Below are positions 35,381 to 47,061 of a DNA stretch of 64,000 nt, one piece after another (positions within the stretch are counted from its first letter, which is position 1; every line of letters starts with the position of its first letter). The position numbers and the translations under genes were made by a program. Source of the stretch: Carallia brachiata (Eukaryota; Streptophyta; Magnoliopsida; Malpighiales; Rhizophoraceae); NCBI GenBank assembly GCA_021464245.1, contig JADCRB010000016.1, positions 17,136,143 to 17,200,142 on the forward strand. The letters run 5' to 3'. Below the pieces are notes generated by a model. That model was given only the letters and a program-made list of their open reading frames with translations. It was not told where the DNA came from and ran no database searches.

Positions 35381-37990
35381 ATGGAGATAGAAAAGAAGCC
35401 AAGAACATCAAAAACAAAGGTTTTTCTATCTTCAATGGCATCACCACCATCATCATCGTCGATGGCGATCCTCCTGGTTCTCCTCCACGCTTTGCTGATA
35501 GGCTCAGCCATTAACACCGCAAACGCGGCCACCACATTTCAGCCAGCTGATGAGATCCTCATCAGCTGTGGAGCCAAAAGCCTGTCTGCTCTCCCAGATG
35601 GAAGAGTCTTCAAGAACGACCATGAAATGCAAAGTTACTTGAAAACAAGCGAAGACATTTTAGTGTCTGTCCCTTCTGCTGATGATGTTCCATCCGGCAT
35701 TTATCTATCTGCCAGGATTTTTAAAGAGGAATCCGTTTATTCCTTCACCTTGAAAAGTCCTGGATGGCATTGGGTGCGCCTGCATTTCTTTCCTCTCAAT
35801 AATACCCAATTCGATCTTCAAAAATCGACATTCGACGTTGCCACCGATAAGTATGTCCTTCTCCACAACTTCAATGTCGATAATAGTACTAAAGCTAAGT
35901 TGAAGGAGTATCTTATCAATGTGGATGAGGCCAAGTTTTCCCTCCGTTTCAAACCCTTGAAGAATTCTGCTGCTTTCATTAATGCCATTGAGATTGTTTC
36001 GGCCCCAGACATTTTGATCTCTGATCAAGCCACCAACCTTTTCCCGGTAAATAGCGTTCCTGGATTGGGCAAGAATGGCTACGAAGTTGTTTATAGGCTA
36101 AATGTCGGAGGACCTTTGATTACCTCAGCAAATGACACCCTTTGGAGGACTTGGGAATCTGATAAGCCATATCTCAAGAACGAGGCCATGGCTAATAGCA
36201 CATCTATTCCTACCAATTCCATCAAATATCCTTCAGGAACATCACCACTTATTGCACCAGCAACAGTTTATGCATCTGCGGTGGAGATGGCTGATTCAAA
36301 GACAATCAGGACGAATTTCAACATAACGTGGAATTTTCATGTCGATCCAGCATTTAACTACATAGTTCGGCTGCACTTTTGTGACATTGTGAGCAAATCC
36401 CTCAATGATCTCTACTTTAATGTGTACATTAATGGCAAAACGGCAATTTCTGGTTTGGATTTGTCTTCCCTCACTAATGAATTGGCAGCCGTATATTATA
36501 AAGACATTGTTGTTAATGCTAACTTGACGTCGAATGGACTCACCGTTGATATCGGTCCGATGAATGAAGATACTGGCACGAGAAATGCTATTCTAAATGG
36601 ATTGGAGGTCTTGAAGATGAGCAATTCGGTTAACAGTTTGGATGGAGAGTTTGGGGTTGATGGTCAAAAGGTTCTTGCCAACCGCGGCACTGTTGCTGCA
36701 GTAGGCTTTGCAATGATGTTTGGTGCTTTTGTTGGTCTTGGCGCAATGGTGATCAAGTGGCACAAGAGACCCCAAGATTGGCAAAAGAGAAACAGTTTCT
36801 CTTCCTGGTTGCTTCCTCTCCATGCTGGTGATGCCAGTTTTATGACGAGCAAAACCTCGATGGGATCTCACAAGACCAACTTTTACTCCTCATCTCTTGG
36901 CTTGGGCCGATATTTCTCTTTGGCAGAGTTGCAGGAAGCCACCAAGAACTTCGATTCAAGCACTATAATAGGTGTTGGTGGCTTTGGAAACGTCTATCTT
37001 GGTGTCATTGATGAAGATACCAAAGTTGCTGTCAAAAGAGGGAACCCACAATCTGAACAAGGGATCACAGAGTTCCAGACAGAAATTCAAATGCTGTCCA
37101 AGCTCAGGCACAGGCACTTGGTGTCATTGATTGGCTATTGTGATGAGAACGATGAAATGATCCTAGTTTATGAGTATATGTCCAATGGGCCTTTCAGAGA
37201 CCACTTGTATGGCAAGAACTTGCCAGCATTGCCATGGAAGCAGAGGCTAGAGATCTGTATTGGAGCAGCTCGGGGACTTCATTACTTACATACTGGCACT
37301 GCGCAAGGTATCATCCACCGGGATGTTAAGACCACAAACATTTTGCTTGACGATGCCTTTGTTGCCAAGGTTTCAGATTTCGGGTTGTCCAAAGATGCAC
37401 CAATCGGACAAGGTCATGTGAGCACTGCGGTGAAAGGAAGCTTTGGCTACTTGGACCCCGAGTACTTCAGGATGCAGCAACTGACAGATAAGTCGGACGT
37501 ATACTCGTTTGGAGTTGTGCTGCTTGAGGTCCTGTGTGCCAGGCCTCCCATTAGCCCACAACTCCCAAGAGAACAGGTTAACTTGGCCGAGTGGGCAATG
37601 CAATGGAAGAGGAAGGGCATGCTTGAAAAGATCATGGACCCTAGTCTTGTTGGTACTATCAACCCTGAATCGCTGAACAAGTTTGCCGAGGCAGCCGAGA
37701 AGTGCTTAGCTGACAATGGCGTCGATAGGCCTTCTATGGGAGATGTCCTGTGGAACTTGGAGTATGCTTTGCAGCTTCAAGAGGCTTTCACACAAGGAAA
37801 GGCTGAAGATGAAGGTGGATTATCCACCATTGTAGCCGCCTCTCCTGCTGTTGCACCCGCCCCTAATGCTACCTTCACCTCTGATAACCGTCCTGCAACT
37901 GCCTCTGAAGAGGGCAAAGGTCCAGCTAAAGTTCAGACTACTGATGACCATTCAATGTTAAATCAGTTTTCCACTCTCAGTGGCAGGTAA
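35381..37990 (+). CDS. BUPS: CrRLK1L malectin-like receptor kinase, probable BUPS orthologue
   Basis: A single intronless frame of 869 residues, typical of the CrRLK1L family. Residues 28-49 form a hydrophobic signal peptide, preceded by a basic lead (MEIEKKPRTSKTK...); Met19 and Met28 are alternative starts. Two malectin-like domains fill about 55-415, with many N-glycosylation sites. A transmembrane helix lies at about 436-458. The kinase domain has the glycine loop GVGGFG (531-536), Lys552, the catalytic HRD (646-648), DFG (666-668) and GYLDPEYF (689-696), so it should be active. Family members sense RALF peptides and cell-wall state. Length and position next to the dehydrin, RING and DnaJ genes point to the pollen-tube receptors BUPS1/BUPS2 (At4g39110/At2g21480, from memory), which pair with ANXUR kinases to maintain pollen-tube integrity. 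The family call is secure; the BUPS call rests partly on remembered synteny. Confidence 0.93.
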   Translation: MEIEKKPRTSKTKVFLSSMASPPSSSSMAILLVLLHALLIGSAINTANAATTFQPADEILISCGAKSLSALPDGRVFKNDHEMQSYLKTSEDILVSVPSADDVPSGIYLSARIFKEESVYSFTLKSPGWHWVRLHFFPLNNTQFDLQKSTFDVATDKYVLLHNFNVDNSTKAKLKEYLINVDEAKFSLRFKPLKNSAAFINAIEIVSAPDILISDQATNLFPVNSVPGLGKNGYEVVYRLNVGGPLITSANDTLWRTWESDKPYLKNEAMANSTSIPTNSIKYPSGTSPLIAPATVYASAVEMADSKTIRTNFNITWNFHVDPAFNYIVRLHFCDIVSKSLNDLYFNVYINGKTAISGLDLSSLTNELAAVYYKDIVVNANLTSNGLTVDIGPMNEDTGTRNAILNGLEVLKMSNSVNSLDGEFGVDGQKVLANRGTVAAVGFAMMFGAFVGLGAMVIKWHKRPQDWQKRNSFSSWLLPLHAGDASFMTSKTSMGSHKTNFYSSSLGLGRYFSLAELQEATKNFDSSTIIGVGGFGNVYLGVIDEDTKVAVKRGNPQSEQGITEFQTEIQMLSKLRHRHLVSLIGYCDENDEMILVYEYMSNGPFRDHLYGKNLPALPWKQRLEICIGAARGLHYLHTGTAQGIIHRDVKTTNILLDDAFVAKVSDFGLSKDAPIGQGHVSTAVKGSFGYLDPEYFRMQQLTDKSDVYSFGVVLLEVLCARPPISPQLPREQVNLAEWAMQWKRKGMLEKIMDPSLVGTINPESLNKFAEAAEKCLADNGVDRPSMGDVLWNLEYALQLQEAFTQGKAEDEGGLSTIVAASPAVAPAPNATFTSDNRPATASEEGKGPAKVQTTDDHSMLNQFSTLSGR

Positions 37991-39967
37991 ATTTCACACT
38001 ATAATTGAGCAGTCATCCGAAAAATTGTACAATTAAACCACCACAGGCAGATCATATATTTGGGGCACTGATGGTGGCTTTTGCTTTCTTCTTATGTGTG
38101 GAGCCGATGTCATGGTCCAAGCAATTTTATAAATCATATCAATGTAATAAGCTAATATAAGTGCTGGTGTCAGGTAGATGTGTATATGCAGTAGTATTAT
38201 CCCAAAATTTTATGCCAATTCCTATCGAAGGTCATGATAGAAATTCTGCAATCATGATCATAGCAGATTGCTCAACCGCAGTGAATAAGCAAAGAAGTTC
38301 TGCATTCAACTGATACAGCATCTCTACTTTTCTTTGAGGAAACTACATGGAATAAACATAAGTAGTCATAAAATTAGCACGGGACTTGAATATTATATCG
38401 TAACAAATTGTATTGAATTTGAAAAAAAAAAAAATGAATCGTTGGATTAATTGCGTGTTACATTAAGCGTATCTACGTAAAATTTTGCTTTTCTTTTTTG
38501 GCCAGCAAGAACTTGCAATGCAATCCTGTCAAATCCTGACTAACCTCGTCAATCTGGTTGAAATTAGAATCTCTAAACAAAATATGCTAGTTTAAACAAA
38601 ATTTGACCCTATTAATCAACCAATCAACCTAAAGTTTAAGGTGGGAAGTAAGACCTAAAAATGAATGGCATTCTAAACTCTAATGATCTTATTATGTGGA
38701 AATCCGTTGGATTATAAAAGTCCGATCAATCTAAAAATTTAAAAAAATTTAAACTGCGGGGTGAAATCGGATTTGGTATGAATCTATTACATAGACGTGA
38801 TCAAATTCAACTTGTGGGATTCATTGTTCTTGACTTGACCAAAAGAATGGGTTGGGTACCGTTCTTCAATTGACTTTCCTGGAATGTGCGTCGAGACTGG
38901 AAACTAAACATAAGGAAACCACGAGTAGTCTAAACCACCAGGCGCAAGAAACAGACTTGTCGTCACTTGTCGTCAGTGGTCACCGCCGGGCGCCGTTCAC
39001 ACAAACTATGATACCACGGAAAGCCACTCCTCTTCATCGGACTGTAAACAAAGAGCCACTGAGCGCGAAAAACATATATATATCTAATTCGCTGTTAATC
39101 TTCCACGAAAGAAGAATACGGAAAGAAAAAATTCAGTTTACATTACAAAAGGGTCATGTACCTAATTACAAAAACAATTGGGTCATGAAAAATTGGCGGG
39201 CTGAAAGTTTCATAAGACGTCAAGTCGTAAAATAATTTAGCCTTAATTTTTATTTAGAATTATTTTTAAAATAACATTAAAATGATATGAATTATACAGT
39301 TAAATTTATGAAAAAAAATATAAATAAATTATAATATGACTCTGGATGAGATTATATTACTATTTAATTAAATATAACATGTAGTTTTTCTCTTTTACCT
39401 ATTAGTTGTATGGTTTTTTAGTCTATGAATGTATAAAATTGAAATAAACTTTATCTTACTTGTACACCATTAATGGATAAGGAGTTAATGATCAAGTCGT
39501 TGACACCAACTGTAAAAATGAGAGGAGGGAAGGGGATGGGGCCAGAAATCAAATGCCCCCAAAAAGGGTTATCACATCAGGGTGTTGAGTGAACAAGAGA
39601 AAGTGTAGATAAGGTTGTGGATGTGCATGTACTTGCACGAATAATCAATCTAATTAATTATTCCCACATTGAATATAAAAAAAAAAAAAGAAAAAGAAAA
39701 GACAAAACTGAGGGGTGCATCTTGATTTGGCTTAAGAAGAGGCTGAGGCTCCTAGCCAACCCACATTTATCGAGCCCCATATGAACCATATTTGTATGTA
39801 TGTGCTAAATTCTTCTTCTATTCTATCCATGATCATTTGTGAGGCCTTAGCCTCATTGCCATTCTCTTACCGTTGCATATCCATCACATATAAGTAATCA
39901 AGAAACCCCACGTTGTGGTTCATTAGTGCCCTTCGTCTTCTTAATTTCACTCTCCCTCAAAATCAAA
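37991..39967. other. Intergenic region
   Basis: The kinase 3' region is followed by AT-rich DNA. The 127-codon frame at 38852-39235 has no recognisable motif, is not flanked by convincing splice sites and is probably chance. At about 39500-39960 the sequence is less AT-rich and is probably the promoter and leader of the next gene. Confidence 0.45.
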
Positions 39968-40346
39968 ATGGAAAGTCAAGACGAAAAATTGATAGCTTTT
40001 GACATGAATTCGCTGCGATCAAGTCTTCCGCAGAAGTAAGGATGCAAATCTTGTTTTTTTTTTTTTTTTTTAATTTTTTTAAATACGTAGTCTTTGGAAA
40101 GATTGAAATTTGATCGTTGCATGCATGTGTTTGATGTTGTCTTTTTTTTTTTAAAGCAGGAGAGGGTTGTCAAGGTATTATTCGGGGAAATCAAGGTCAT
40201 TTGCATGCATTGCGGACGTTCATTGTCTTGAAGACTTGAAGAAACCGGAGCAACCTGATGCCAAGAAAAGAAAGAAATATTCTCCATATCCTTGTCGGAG
40301 GGTGTCCAGTGCCACCCAATGTGCCACCCCATGCGTTGGTGCGTAA
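39968..40346 (+). CDS. Small OXIDATIVE STRESS 3-like protein
   Basis: Two exons, 39968-40035 and 40160-40346, join in phase (22 codons plus two bases, then one base) to give 84 residues. The protein begins MESQDEKLIAFDMNSLRSSL and contains KRGLSRYYSGKSRSFACIADV, then CLEDLKKPEQPDAKKRKKY. The 'RGLS-x-x-Y-x-GKS-x-SF' block followed by an acidic 'LEDL-KPE' and a lysine cluster is the conserved core of the plant OXS3/O3L family, small nuclear proteins linked to heavy-metal and oxidative stress tolerance. The KKRKK stretch could be a nuclear localisation signal. The family assignment is from memory of the core motif; biochemical function is unknown. The long T tract in the intron is ordinary for plants. 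Confidence 0.8.
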
Positions 40347-41350
40347 AAAAATTCAAAAAAAAAAAAAGGAAAAAAAAAGGTCAGAAGTAAATCAAATGCT
40401 TTTTGAAACTTTTTGGGTTTTCCCAGATGTACAGAAATAATTTTGCTGTTTTCCATACTTTTATAATTCCTATGTGACAGTTTTGCAATTTCCATCGTTG
40501 AATTCAGTGTTGTGTTAGTTCCTTCTTTTTTTTTTTTTTCCTTTCTTTTTCTCATTTCACGATTCATTCATCGAAATCTGGAAAAATTCAGATGAATGTA
40601 TGAGAAAAAAAAAAACAGAAATTTCAGATCCCTTGTTGTCTTTTCTATTCGTTATAGCGCGTAGCATGGAACCCCAACCCCCGCAAAGAATAATAATTTA
40701 TTTTGATCGTCTAAGCACCCAAAGGGGGGAAAAAATTTAAAAAAAAATCTTAAAAAATTGTACCCGTGAATGCAAGATTAGGATTTGATTCCCAAGAGGA
40801 GCTTCCCCGTGCAGAGAGAACCACTCCATCAGGCTCCTTCTCCTCAGCAAAAGTTTCCCTGTGAAAATTAAAAAGGCACACAAAGCAGTAAGTAGATTAT
40901 CCAATATCAGATCTTATAATATCTAAATGCACAAGAGAAAAAGCTAATGGGCATATAAATTTGTCATATGAAATGGTCATATTGCAACAACTAATATATT
41001 TTATAAAACTACAATAATAAAATGTACAATAAAAAAATATAATTAATTTTTTTATTTACATTTTATTTTTACGGTTGCACAAGTTAATTGTTACAATATA
41101 ACTACAAGATGCCCATGTAATAGAATTAGGTGCGTCAAATCTGAAGTTTAAACAGGTATTTGCAGAAAAGGAACTCTAGGCAGCGATATGGAAGTAGGGA
41201 GGTCCTGCCTCCAAAAGCAATGAGAGAACAAAATAATGGGAAACTGCATAATGTGAAAACTTTCCATTGATGCCATCCATTTTGCTATTGAGGCATTTTG
41301 AAAACACAGCTTGCCAATCTATGAGGCAGGAAACCAATCAGATGCAGGCA

Positions 41351-42436
41351 AACCTATGCATGATATAGATATTGCAAGTGAACTCCTGATGGAAATACTC
41401 TAAAGTGAGCGTAGTCCCCCCAGTGACTGTAGAAGTAAGCACCAACAGGACCTAAGAATGAAGTAAAAGGGGAAATTAAAGCAAAATGATCATTACATTA
41501 AAACTCATAATGAGAAAGTATTCTAAAAAGCAAAGTGAAAAGTTTACCTTTTTGAGGATAGTAATATAGTTTGCTGCATGTCTTTGTCAAGATCATCACC
41601 AACTCAAAGCAGATTAGATGTGAAAGATGAAATATAGAGCAATCTAAGCAGCGGAGAGGTCCCCAAGTTGAGAAACTTGATTAACATTTCAGCTAAAACC
41701 CATAATGCCACACACATTTGGTGTAGAAAATCCATATTCCAATAACGAATATCCTACAAGAAAACATCGTGAGAAAAACGAAAAAGAACGATTGAAAAAC
41801 CCGAAAAGGAAGAAAATTCATGTGAAAAACTGAGAACCAATAATTATAGGGGGAAAAAAAAGTGAAACCCGAAGAAAAGAAAGATTTAAATGAAGGACTG
41901 AGAACAAGAAAATAATAATTATCCAAGAGAATCTAAAAGAAAGAGTGATAACAAGAAAAACATCAGGAGGAAAAGGGAAGAAAGAGGATGCCATAATTAA
42001 AAGACTGAAAAAAAATAACAAAGTAAAAGAAGCAAGAAGCAGAATCTTGATTGAAGACTGAGAGAAAACACCAGGCAAGCCACACTTTTGGGCCTTTGTA
42101 AATATGAAACCACAACACATTCCTGAAACTGAAAAGCCAAAAAAGAAAAAACAAAATCATTTTCCAAACCTGAAACCTCAACTTTTAACTTTTTTTCTTG
42201 AAGCTCTTGGAGGATAAAAGGAAGAAAGAAAATCAAGAGAAAAAGAGAAAAAAGTATGACTGGCAAAGCAACTTTACCAAATCAAGAAAGAGAGCTTTAC
42301 TTGCACTAGGTTCGGATGCAATCTCTCGCATCAAAACAACAAAAGTAGAAGAATAAACCTCTTTGATCTCTCGAATTGAAAGGAGCCTAGCAGAGAAGAA
42401 AGACCAACGGCTACTTTTTTTTTTTAGGAATACCAA
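41351..42436 (-). ncRNA. Possible spliced transcript of unknown function
   Basis: On the minus strand there are plausible splice borders: a donor at 'gatttg|gtaaag' (near 42278), a donor at 'caaaaag|gtaaac' (near 41548) and an acceptor at 'cattcttag|gtcctg' (near 41453). Joining the last two keeps a frame that ends LYYYPQKGPVGAYFYSHWGD then ...QYLYHA and a stop. I do not recognise this peptide and cannot trace a start codon. It may be a long non-coding RNA or chance. Confidence 0.2.
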
Positions 42437-42450
42437 CGGCTACTTATAAG
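42403..42450 (-). promoter_or_regulatory. Twin CCAACGG motifs beside a TATA-like element
   Basis: The 14-bp sequence ACCAACGGCTACTT occurs twice, at 42403-42416 and 42432-42445. The second overlaps 'cttataag' (42443-42450). CCAACGG resembles the core of M-phase (MSA) elements bound by three-repeat MYB factors. The repeat could equally be a target duplication around a T tract. Confidence 0.3.
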
Positions 42451-42931
42451 AAACAAGATGGGAAATCCCCCCTTTGCGGATTGCTTGTCCGACCAATGGG
42501 GATTTTTATTATTTATATTATTATTATTATTATCATTATTATTTAACAACGTTGAGCATTCAGTAAGTTAGTTTTTACTACTTGAGACGGGGGACTGTTA
42601 GTAATTTAATATATTTTCTTACATTTGACTTAAATTTAAGTCTCAATTTACGCCGATTACAAGTGAATCTAAATATATAAAGTATAAATTTCAGATTCTT
42701 TATCTCTTTAGTCAATTTAAGAGATTAACATTCAACCTTAATAGCGGTGAATCTTTTCTTTATAAGAAAAATTAAATAAAGATAACAATGAATAAACGTG
42801 ATCTCAACTTACACGTACAATAATTTATTTATATATTGGTAATATATGTTTTTGGTTGATTAAAAAAAAAAAGAAAAGCTAAGTCTGTTTTGATTTACAA
42901 ATCAGGACAAAAGAAAACAGAAAGGGAAAGT

Positions 42932-42946
42932 CAACGGCTATAAATG
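42932..42946 (+). promoter_or_regulatory. CAACGG plus TATAAA, orphan promoter-like site
   Basis: CAACGGCTATAAATG places an MSA-like CAACGG directly before a TATAAA box (42939-42944). No coding frame follows within a reasonable distance. Confidence 0.3.
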
Positions 42947-43549
42947 CTTGATGAGTCCTGACACTGCCGTTGAGATTGCTTCTTTCTTCTGTATCCTCGC
43001 TGTTGTGGATTTTGTCTGCATAGCTTGAGTCATACACCGCTGTTTAGTATTAATTAATTAAATAACAAAAAGTGATTATTGTCCTATCAACTGATTAAGT
43101 CGGTTAATAATACTCCCAAGGCCGAAATTGACGGACATCCAATAGTTCAGTTTGTTGGGCCGGGCTCAAAATCCAAAAACTACAGCGAACCAAATTTAGT
43201 TAACAATTTCTTACAGCCCAAGTTTTGAACAAAATAAAAACTAGTAGTGTGCTTTTAAGACTAAAATTATTAATCACGCCTTTATTAGTCAGTAGTACAA
43301 ATTACGAGCCTGTTCGAATTGTATTGGTCACACAGATCCAAGGAATTTGGGCCTACTGGTGCCATTTTGTCAACCTGTTTTGGACCCAGAATTACAACAT
43401 ATTGGGCTTTTGGGCTATCTTGAACGAAACTGGGCTGAGGCAGCCAGCAACTTGCGAGACACAGCTATGGGCCCAGAGCTAATATCGCTTGCTGCCTCCG
43501 TGCTGTTTTTGGTCAAACTGCTTTTTTTTTTTTAGAATTCAAACTCGAT

Positions 43550-43681
43550 GAGGTTGAGTATTTATTCAACTGATTGAGGAGATTATCTCTCAATCAATAT
43601 GTGGAGGTTCAAATCCTACCAAACCTCACTTTTCCCTCCCCAAATGTCTAATAGGACTCCTTATAAACCAGAAAAAAAAAA
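43550..43681 (+). mobile_element. SINE with perfect 14-bp target duplication
   Basis: A 132-bp insertion flanked by the identical 14-bp repeat AATTCAAACTCGAT (43536-43549 and 43682-43695). It contains a pol III B-box-like GGTTCAAATCC at about 43605-43615 and ends in an A12 tail (43670-43681). These are the signs of a tRNA-related SINE; the 5' tRNA-like part looks short. A diverged copy is at 5735-5859. Confidence 0.88.
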
Positions 43682-44172
43682 AATTCAAACTCGATATTTT
43701 TAATCAAAAAATCACTCTAATTTTATTTCAATATTAATTAAACTGTAACTCGCTAGTCGGCATTTGCACTTCTGGTGGAGGCCGATACGTTGCCGGTCCA
43801 TTACCTCTTCTGATTTATGTACTGCAGCACCTATAGTTGCGAGACTACGAGGACATCATTTTTATGTTGACTTTCTGGAAAAAAAAAAAAAGATTTGCAT
43901 CACGTTACCATTAATGTTCAATCCAGGCTCTGCAGAGATCTCCAATTCACCATGAATCTTATTTCACATCCTTATGATTTATCCATACCAAAGTTGCTAC
44001 TAAACACTAATGTTACACTTTGTTCCGCATACCAAAAACAATTGTATCTTTACAATATGGTAATAATCTGCCAACCAATTATGTTGATATACACTATAGA
44101 TGCGTTTTATACACGACCTTCCTTTCACCATTTCCAATCCCAGGAAAACACTAAATCTGCAAACCAATCATT

Positions 44173-44298
44173 TCATGCTACGAAATCGTGTAATAAATGG
44201 GATGAACTGAACCTGTGCTGCCTGTTCCCTGGATTTATGCATTCAAAATCTGCGTTCTCAGCCCCCACAGAAGGTGTTGCAGCACTGTAGATATCGTC
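44173..44298 (-). pseudogene. Out-of-frame remnant of the BLH1 C-terminus
   Basis: Directly after the GGGG run, another reading frame stays open for 41 codons and ends at a stop at 44173-44175. It reads [20 protein letters not shown], then a Gly-Asn-Arg-Gln segment, and finishes SSSHLLHDFVA. The LLHDFVA ending is typical of BLH1-type proteins. Removing one G, or adding two bases, would join it to the main frame. Either the genome carries a real frameshift or the sequence has an error here. Confidence 0.8.
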
Positions 44299-47061
44299 CC
44301 CTCATGGAAACAAAACCGTGATGGGTCGTGCCAGACATTGGTAGGCTACCGTCCTCACAGTGCTGTAATCCCAACGTGAGAGACACTCCGCTTCCGCTTC
44401 CAAACCTCCCCATGTCTGCCATTTGATATGCAGCAGTAGCTGCTGCCGACATAAACCGATCGTCACTCTCATTGGAATGGACGATGGAATCAGGATATAG
44501 GCTATAGCAATCGATGCTAGGCCTTTGCTCCTCCCTTAGCTTAAGTAACCCAAATTCAGTCACGGACTCTCCATGTATCTCATTCTGGAAATTGCTTCTT
44601 GCAGTAGACCCTGCCGCTTCTACATCAGGAACACGGTCGAATTTCGAATCCATCAATTGCCCAGCGCTACATTTTTCGGTGGCCATGGAGTTTGCACCTT
44701 GCTGCATTTCCTCACCTCCATCTTCAGAGGCCATCCTTTCACCCCAAACTGCTTTCGCTGCGTTTTCAGAAGAAGAATTAGAATCGATCTCTGCATCACC
44801 AATCTCTTCTTTGTACATCTCTTCAACCATGGGCTTCCAGAGGCGAACCCGTGCATTGATAAACCAATTTGAGACCTGAACGAGACAAATTACAAGTCAT
44901 GAAATCAAAAGGCATATGCAAGAAGTATGGTGAGACTGTATTTCGCAGAGGCATACCGAACGGTTTGCTAAGGTTTTTATGTTTTTTTTTTTCTTCAGGA
45001 AAAATATTAATGCAAGACATAACAGACAAGAGTGACATCTATTTCACATTTTTCCTCATACTGTCAGCAATCTGCCCTGTCACTGAGTTCCATGCCACTA
45101 TTAGTAGGTGTGCCCAACATATAAGTGCAGGAATGGAACCAACCTAGCCTAAGCAAGGACCTCTTTTCTGCTCAGTAATGATAAAAACATAAAAATAAAA
45201 ATAAAAATAAACTCAACTCTCAAGTTTAGTTCATTTTACCTGACTTCTTGTTAAACCTGTCTGCCTTGCCAACATGATTTTATCAGAATCCTTCGGATAA
45301 CTGGTGAACAACAAAGGAGGCATAGATTATAATCACAGAAGAAAAGAATTCTCATGAAACTAAATCGAGCATGAAAATAACAGGAAAGGATGATTTCATA
45401 GATTACGGATGAAGGAAATGCTCAAAGAGCCACGCGCGAAGAATTGTGACAGAGCTTTCAGGTAGCCCTCTTTGTGGTCTCCATGCATGTTGAGTCATAC
45501 CAAGCTGCTGAAGAGCCCTCTGTTGCCTGAGATGTTGATCCACATAACGGAGACGAGTTATTCCAACTCCTTTACCATTTTCTGAGCTTTCTTGCTCCCC
45601 GAGGCTTTTACGCATTGCCTGAATTTGGCCATTTATCGCATCATGTAAGCACCGAAAGTGACGGGAAATAGTCTGGAGGGCAAGCGCTGTGTATGGTTTT
45701 GCCGCCCCACATCCTGCTATGACATTAAATGATGATACTACAATCTGCATCTGATGATAATATTGTTTGTACCTCCTGTCAACCTGTTACAATAGAATGC
45801 AGCCATTAGATTCCGCATAAAAAAGGAGATAATACACTGAACCGATTCATAATTTGGATATTATCATTAGCATGGATCTCGGCTTACTACACGTGAATTT
45901 GGTAAACTGACACGAAAAAAAAAAACCATTTAGGTATGGAAATTCTTAACAGATTCACCAGATACTAAAGACTAAGTGAAGGACTCTGCGTTTCATATTG
46001 AAGATTGTTTAATGTGCATAAATTCAAAATATTGCAACAATTTGAGAGAGCACAGTTGCACAATTGAACAGAGAAGTCAAGATAATCAATCTCTACAATC
46101 TACATACAAGGCAACAGAAATTGAATACTGTTACCCAGGGAAAAAAATTCTGCATTGGTCTTACCTCGTCCAACATGGACAAAAGTTTTGTCAATTTGGT
46201 CTGTAATTCTTGTTTCTCAGCATGCGAAATCTCACTCCGTGAATTATTGGTTGATTCTTCAGGTTTGGCAGGTCCATTCTTTGCTCCGCCATCACCCTCT
46301 TTTGGACTGTTCATTCCATGTTCATCTGTGCTCTGGTTTTTATCTTCATCAGGCTGCTTTAAAGCCTTTTGCACATTAACAACTTCGTCAAGCAGCTGCT
46401 GAGCTGCCTTGAGGTACTTGGAATTAGGAATGGTTCTTGCAACACTAGACGTTCCATATGGAGATAAATCCCCTTTAGCTAAATCTTGATTAGTTCCAGA
46501 AAAATCAGGTGGCATATGTGCAGCATTTCTTGACAATGCATCTCTGGAAGGACCATTTCTGTTGCCGCCTTCACCCATAATCGATGGATTAGGACTTAAG
46601 AATGAAGCAAAGCCCGGATTCTGGATGGGATTCTGGAAGGGAATGGAGGGCAACTGGATTCCAGCTGGAATTTGTGTACCAAGGCTGAGGGATAGACTCT
46701 GGCCCTGGAGGCTCTGCCCACCATGAAGAAAGCTAGAAGGACCAGCCATCGACTGCACGACCAGCATCTCATTTCTACCATCCCTCCATGCATTGAAATC
46801 ATGCTCTCCAATTCGTGATCCGTTGAGATTTGAAAAAGTATGTTGCTGATGCGGGGTTGAATCTGCAGCCTCTGCGGACTGGATTTCAATGAAGTTGTTT
46901 TGCTGCTGAGAATTTGCACCCAAGGTATCCGAATATGACCCAGAATTCATGTACACCATCATATTTCCAGGAAGAACTGATGCCTCTGGATACGAACTAG
47001 GCAAATATATCATCGGCGCATTTTCTCTTTGATTATTTGCACTAGTGAAATAAGTTGCCAT
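44258..47061 (-). CDS. BLH1: BEL1-like homeodomain transcription factor, C-terminus frameshifted
   Basis: Four coding exons on the minus strand, 46165-47061, 45407-45783, 45240-45300 and 44258-44875, encode 650 residues as read. The SKY box is at about 214-231 ([18 protein letters not shown]). The BELL domain spans about 275-345. A TALE homeodomain follows from about 398, with the Pro-Tyr-Pro loop extension and recognition helix [15 protein letters not shown]-type motifs SLSLSLG (122-128) and VSLTLGL (in the last exon) are present. BELL factors pair with KNOX proteins to control meristem, leaf and organ-boundary development; the sequence is closest to BLH1-type members as I recall them. The last exon shifts frame at a GGGG run (44298-44301). 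As read, the protein ends after 15 unrelated residues, while the usual C-terminus continues in another frame. Confidence 0.93.

Larger units (their letters stand above)
40347..44172. other. Mostly non-coding region with possible unannotated promoters
   Basis: No firm gene. The GA/T-rich minus-strand frames at 41693-42436 are low-complexity. A possible spliced minus-strand transcript (41351-42436), a SINE and MYB-type promoter motifs in this interval are listed separately. Confidence 0.45.

Noticed and set aside
38852..39235. 127-codon plus-strand frame
   Set aside because: No recognisable domain, atypical composition and no supporting splice or promoter context.
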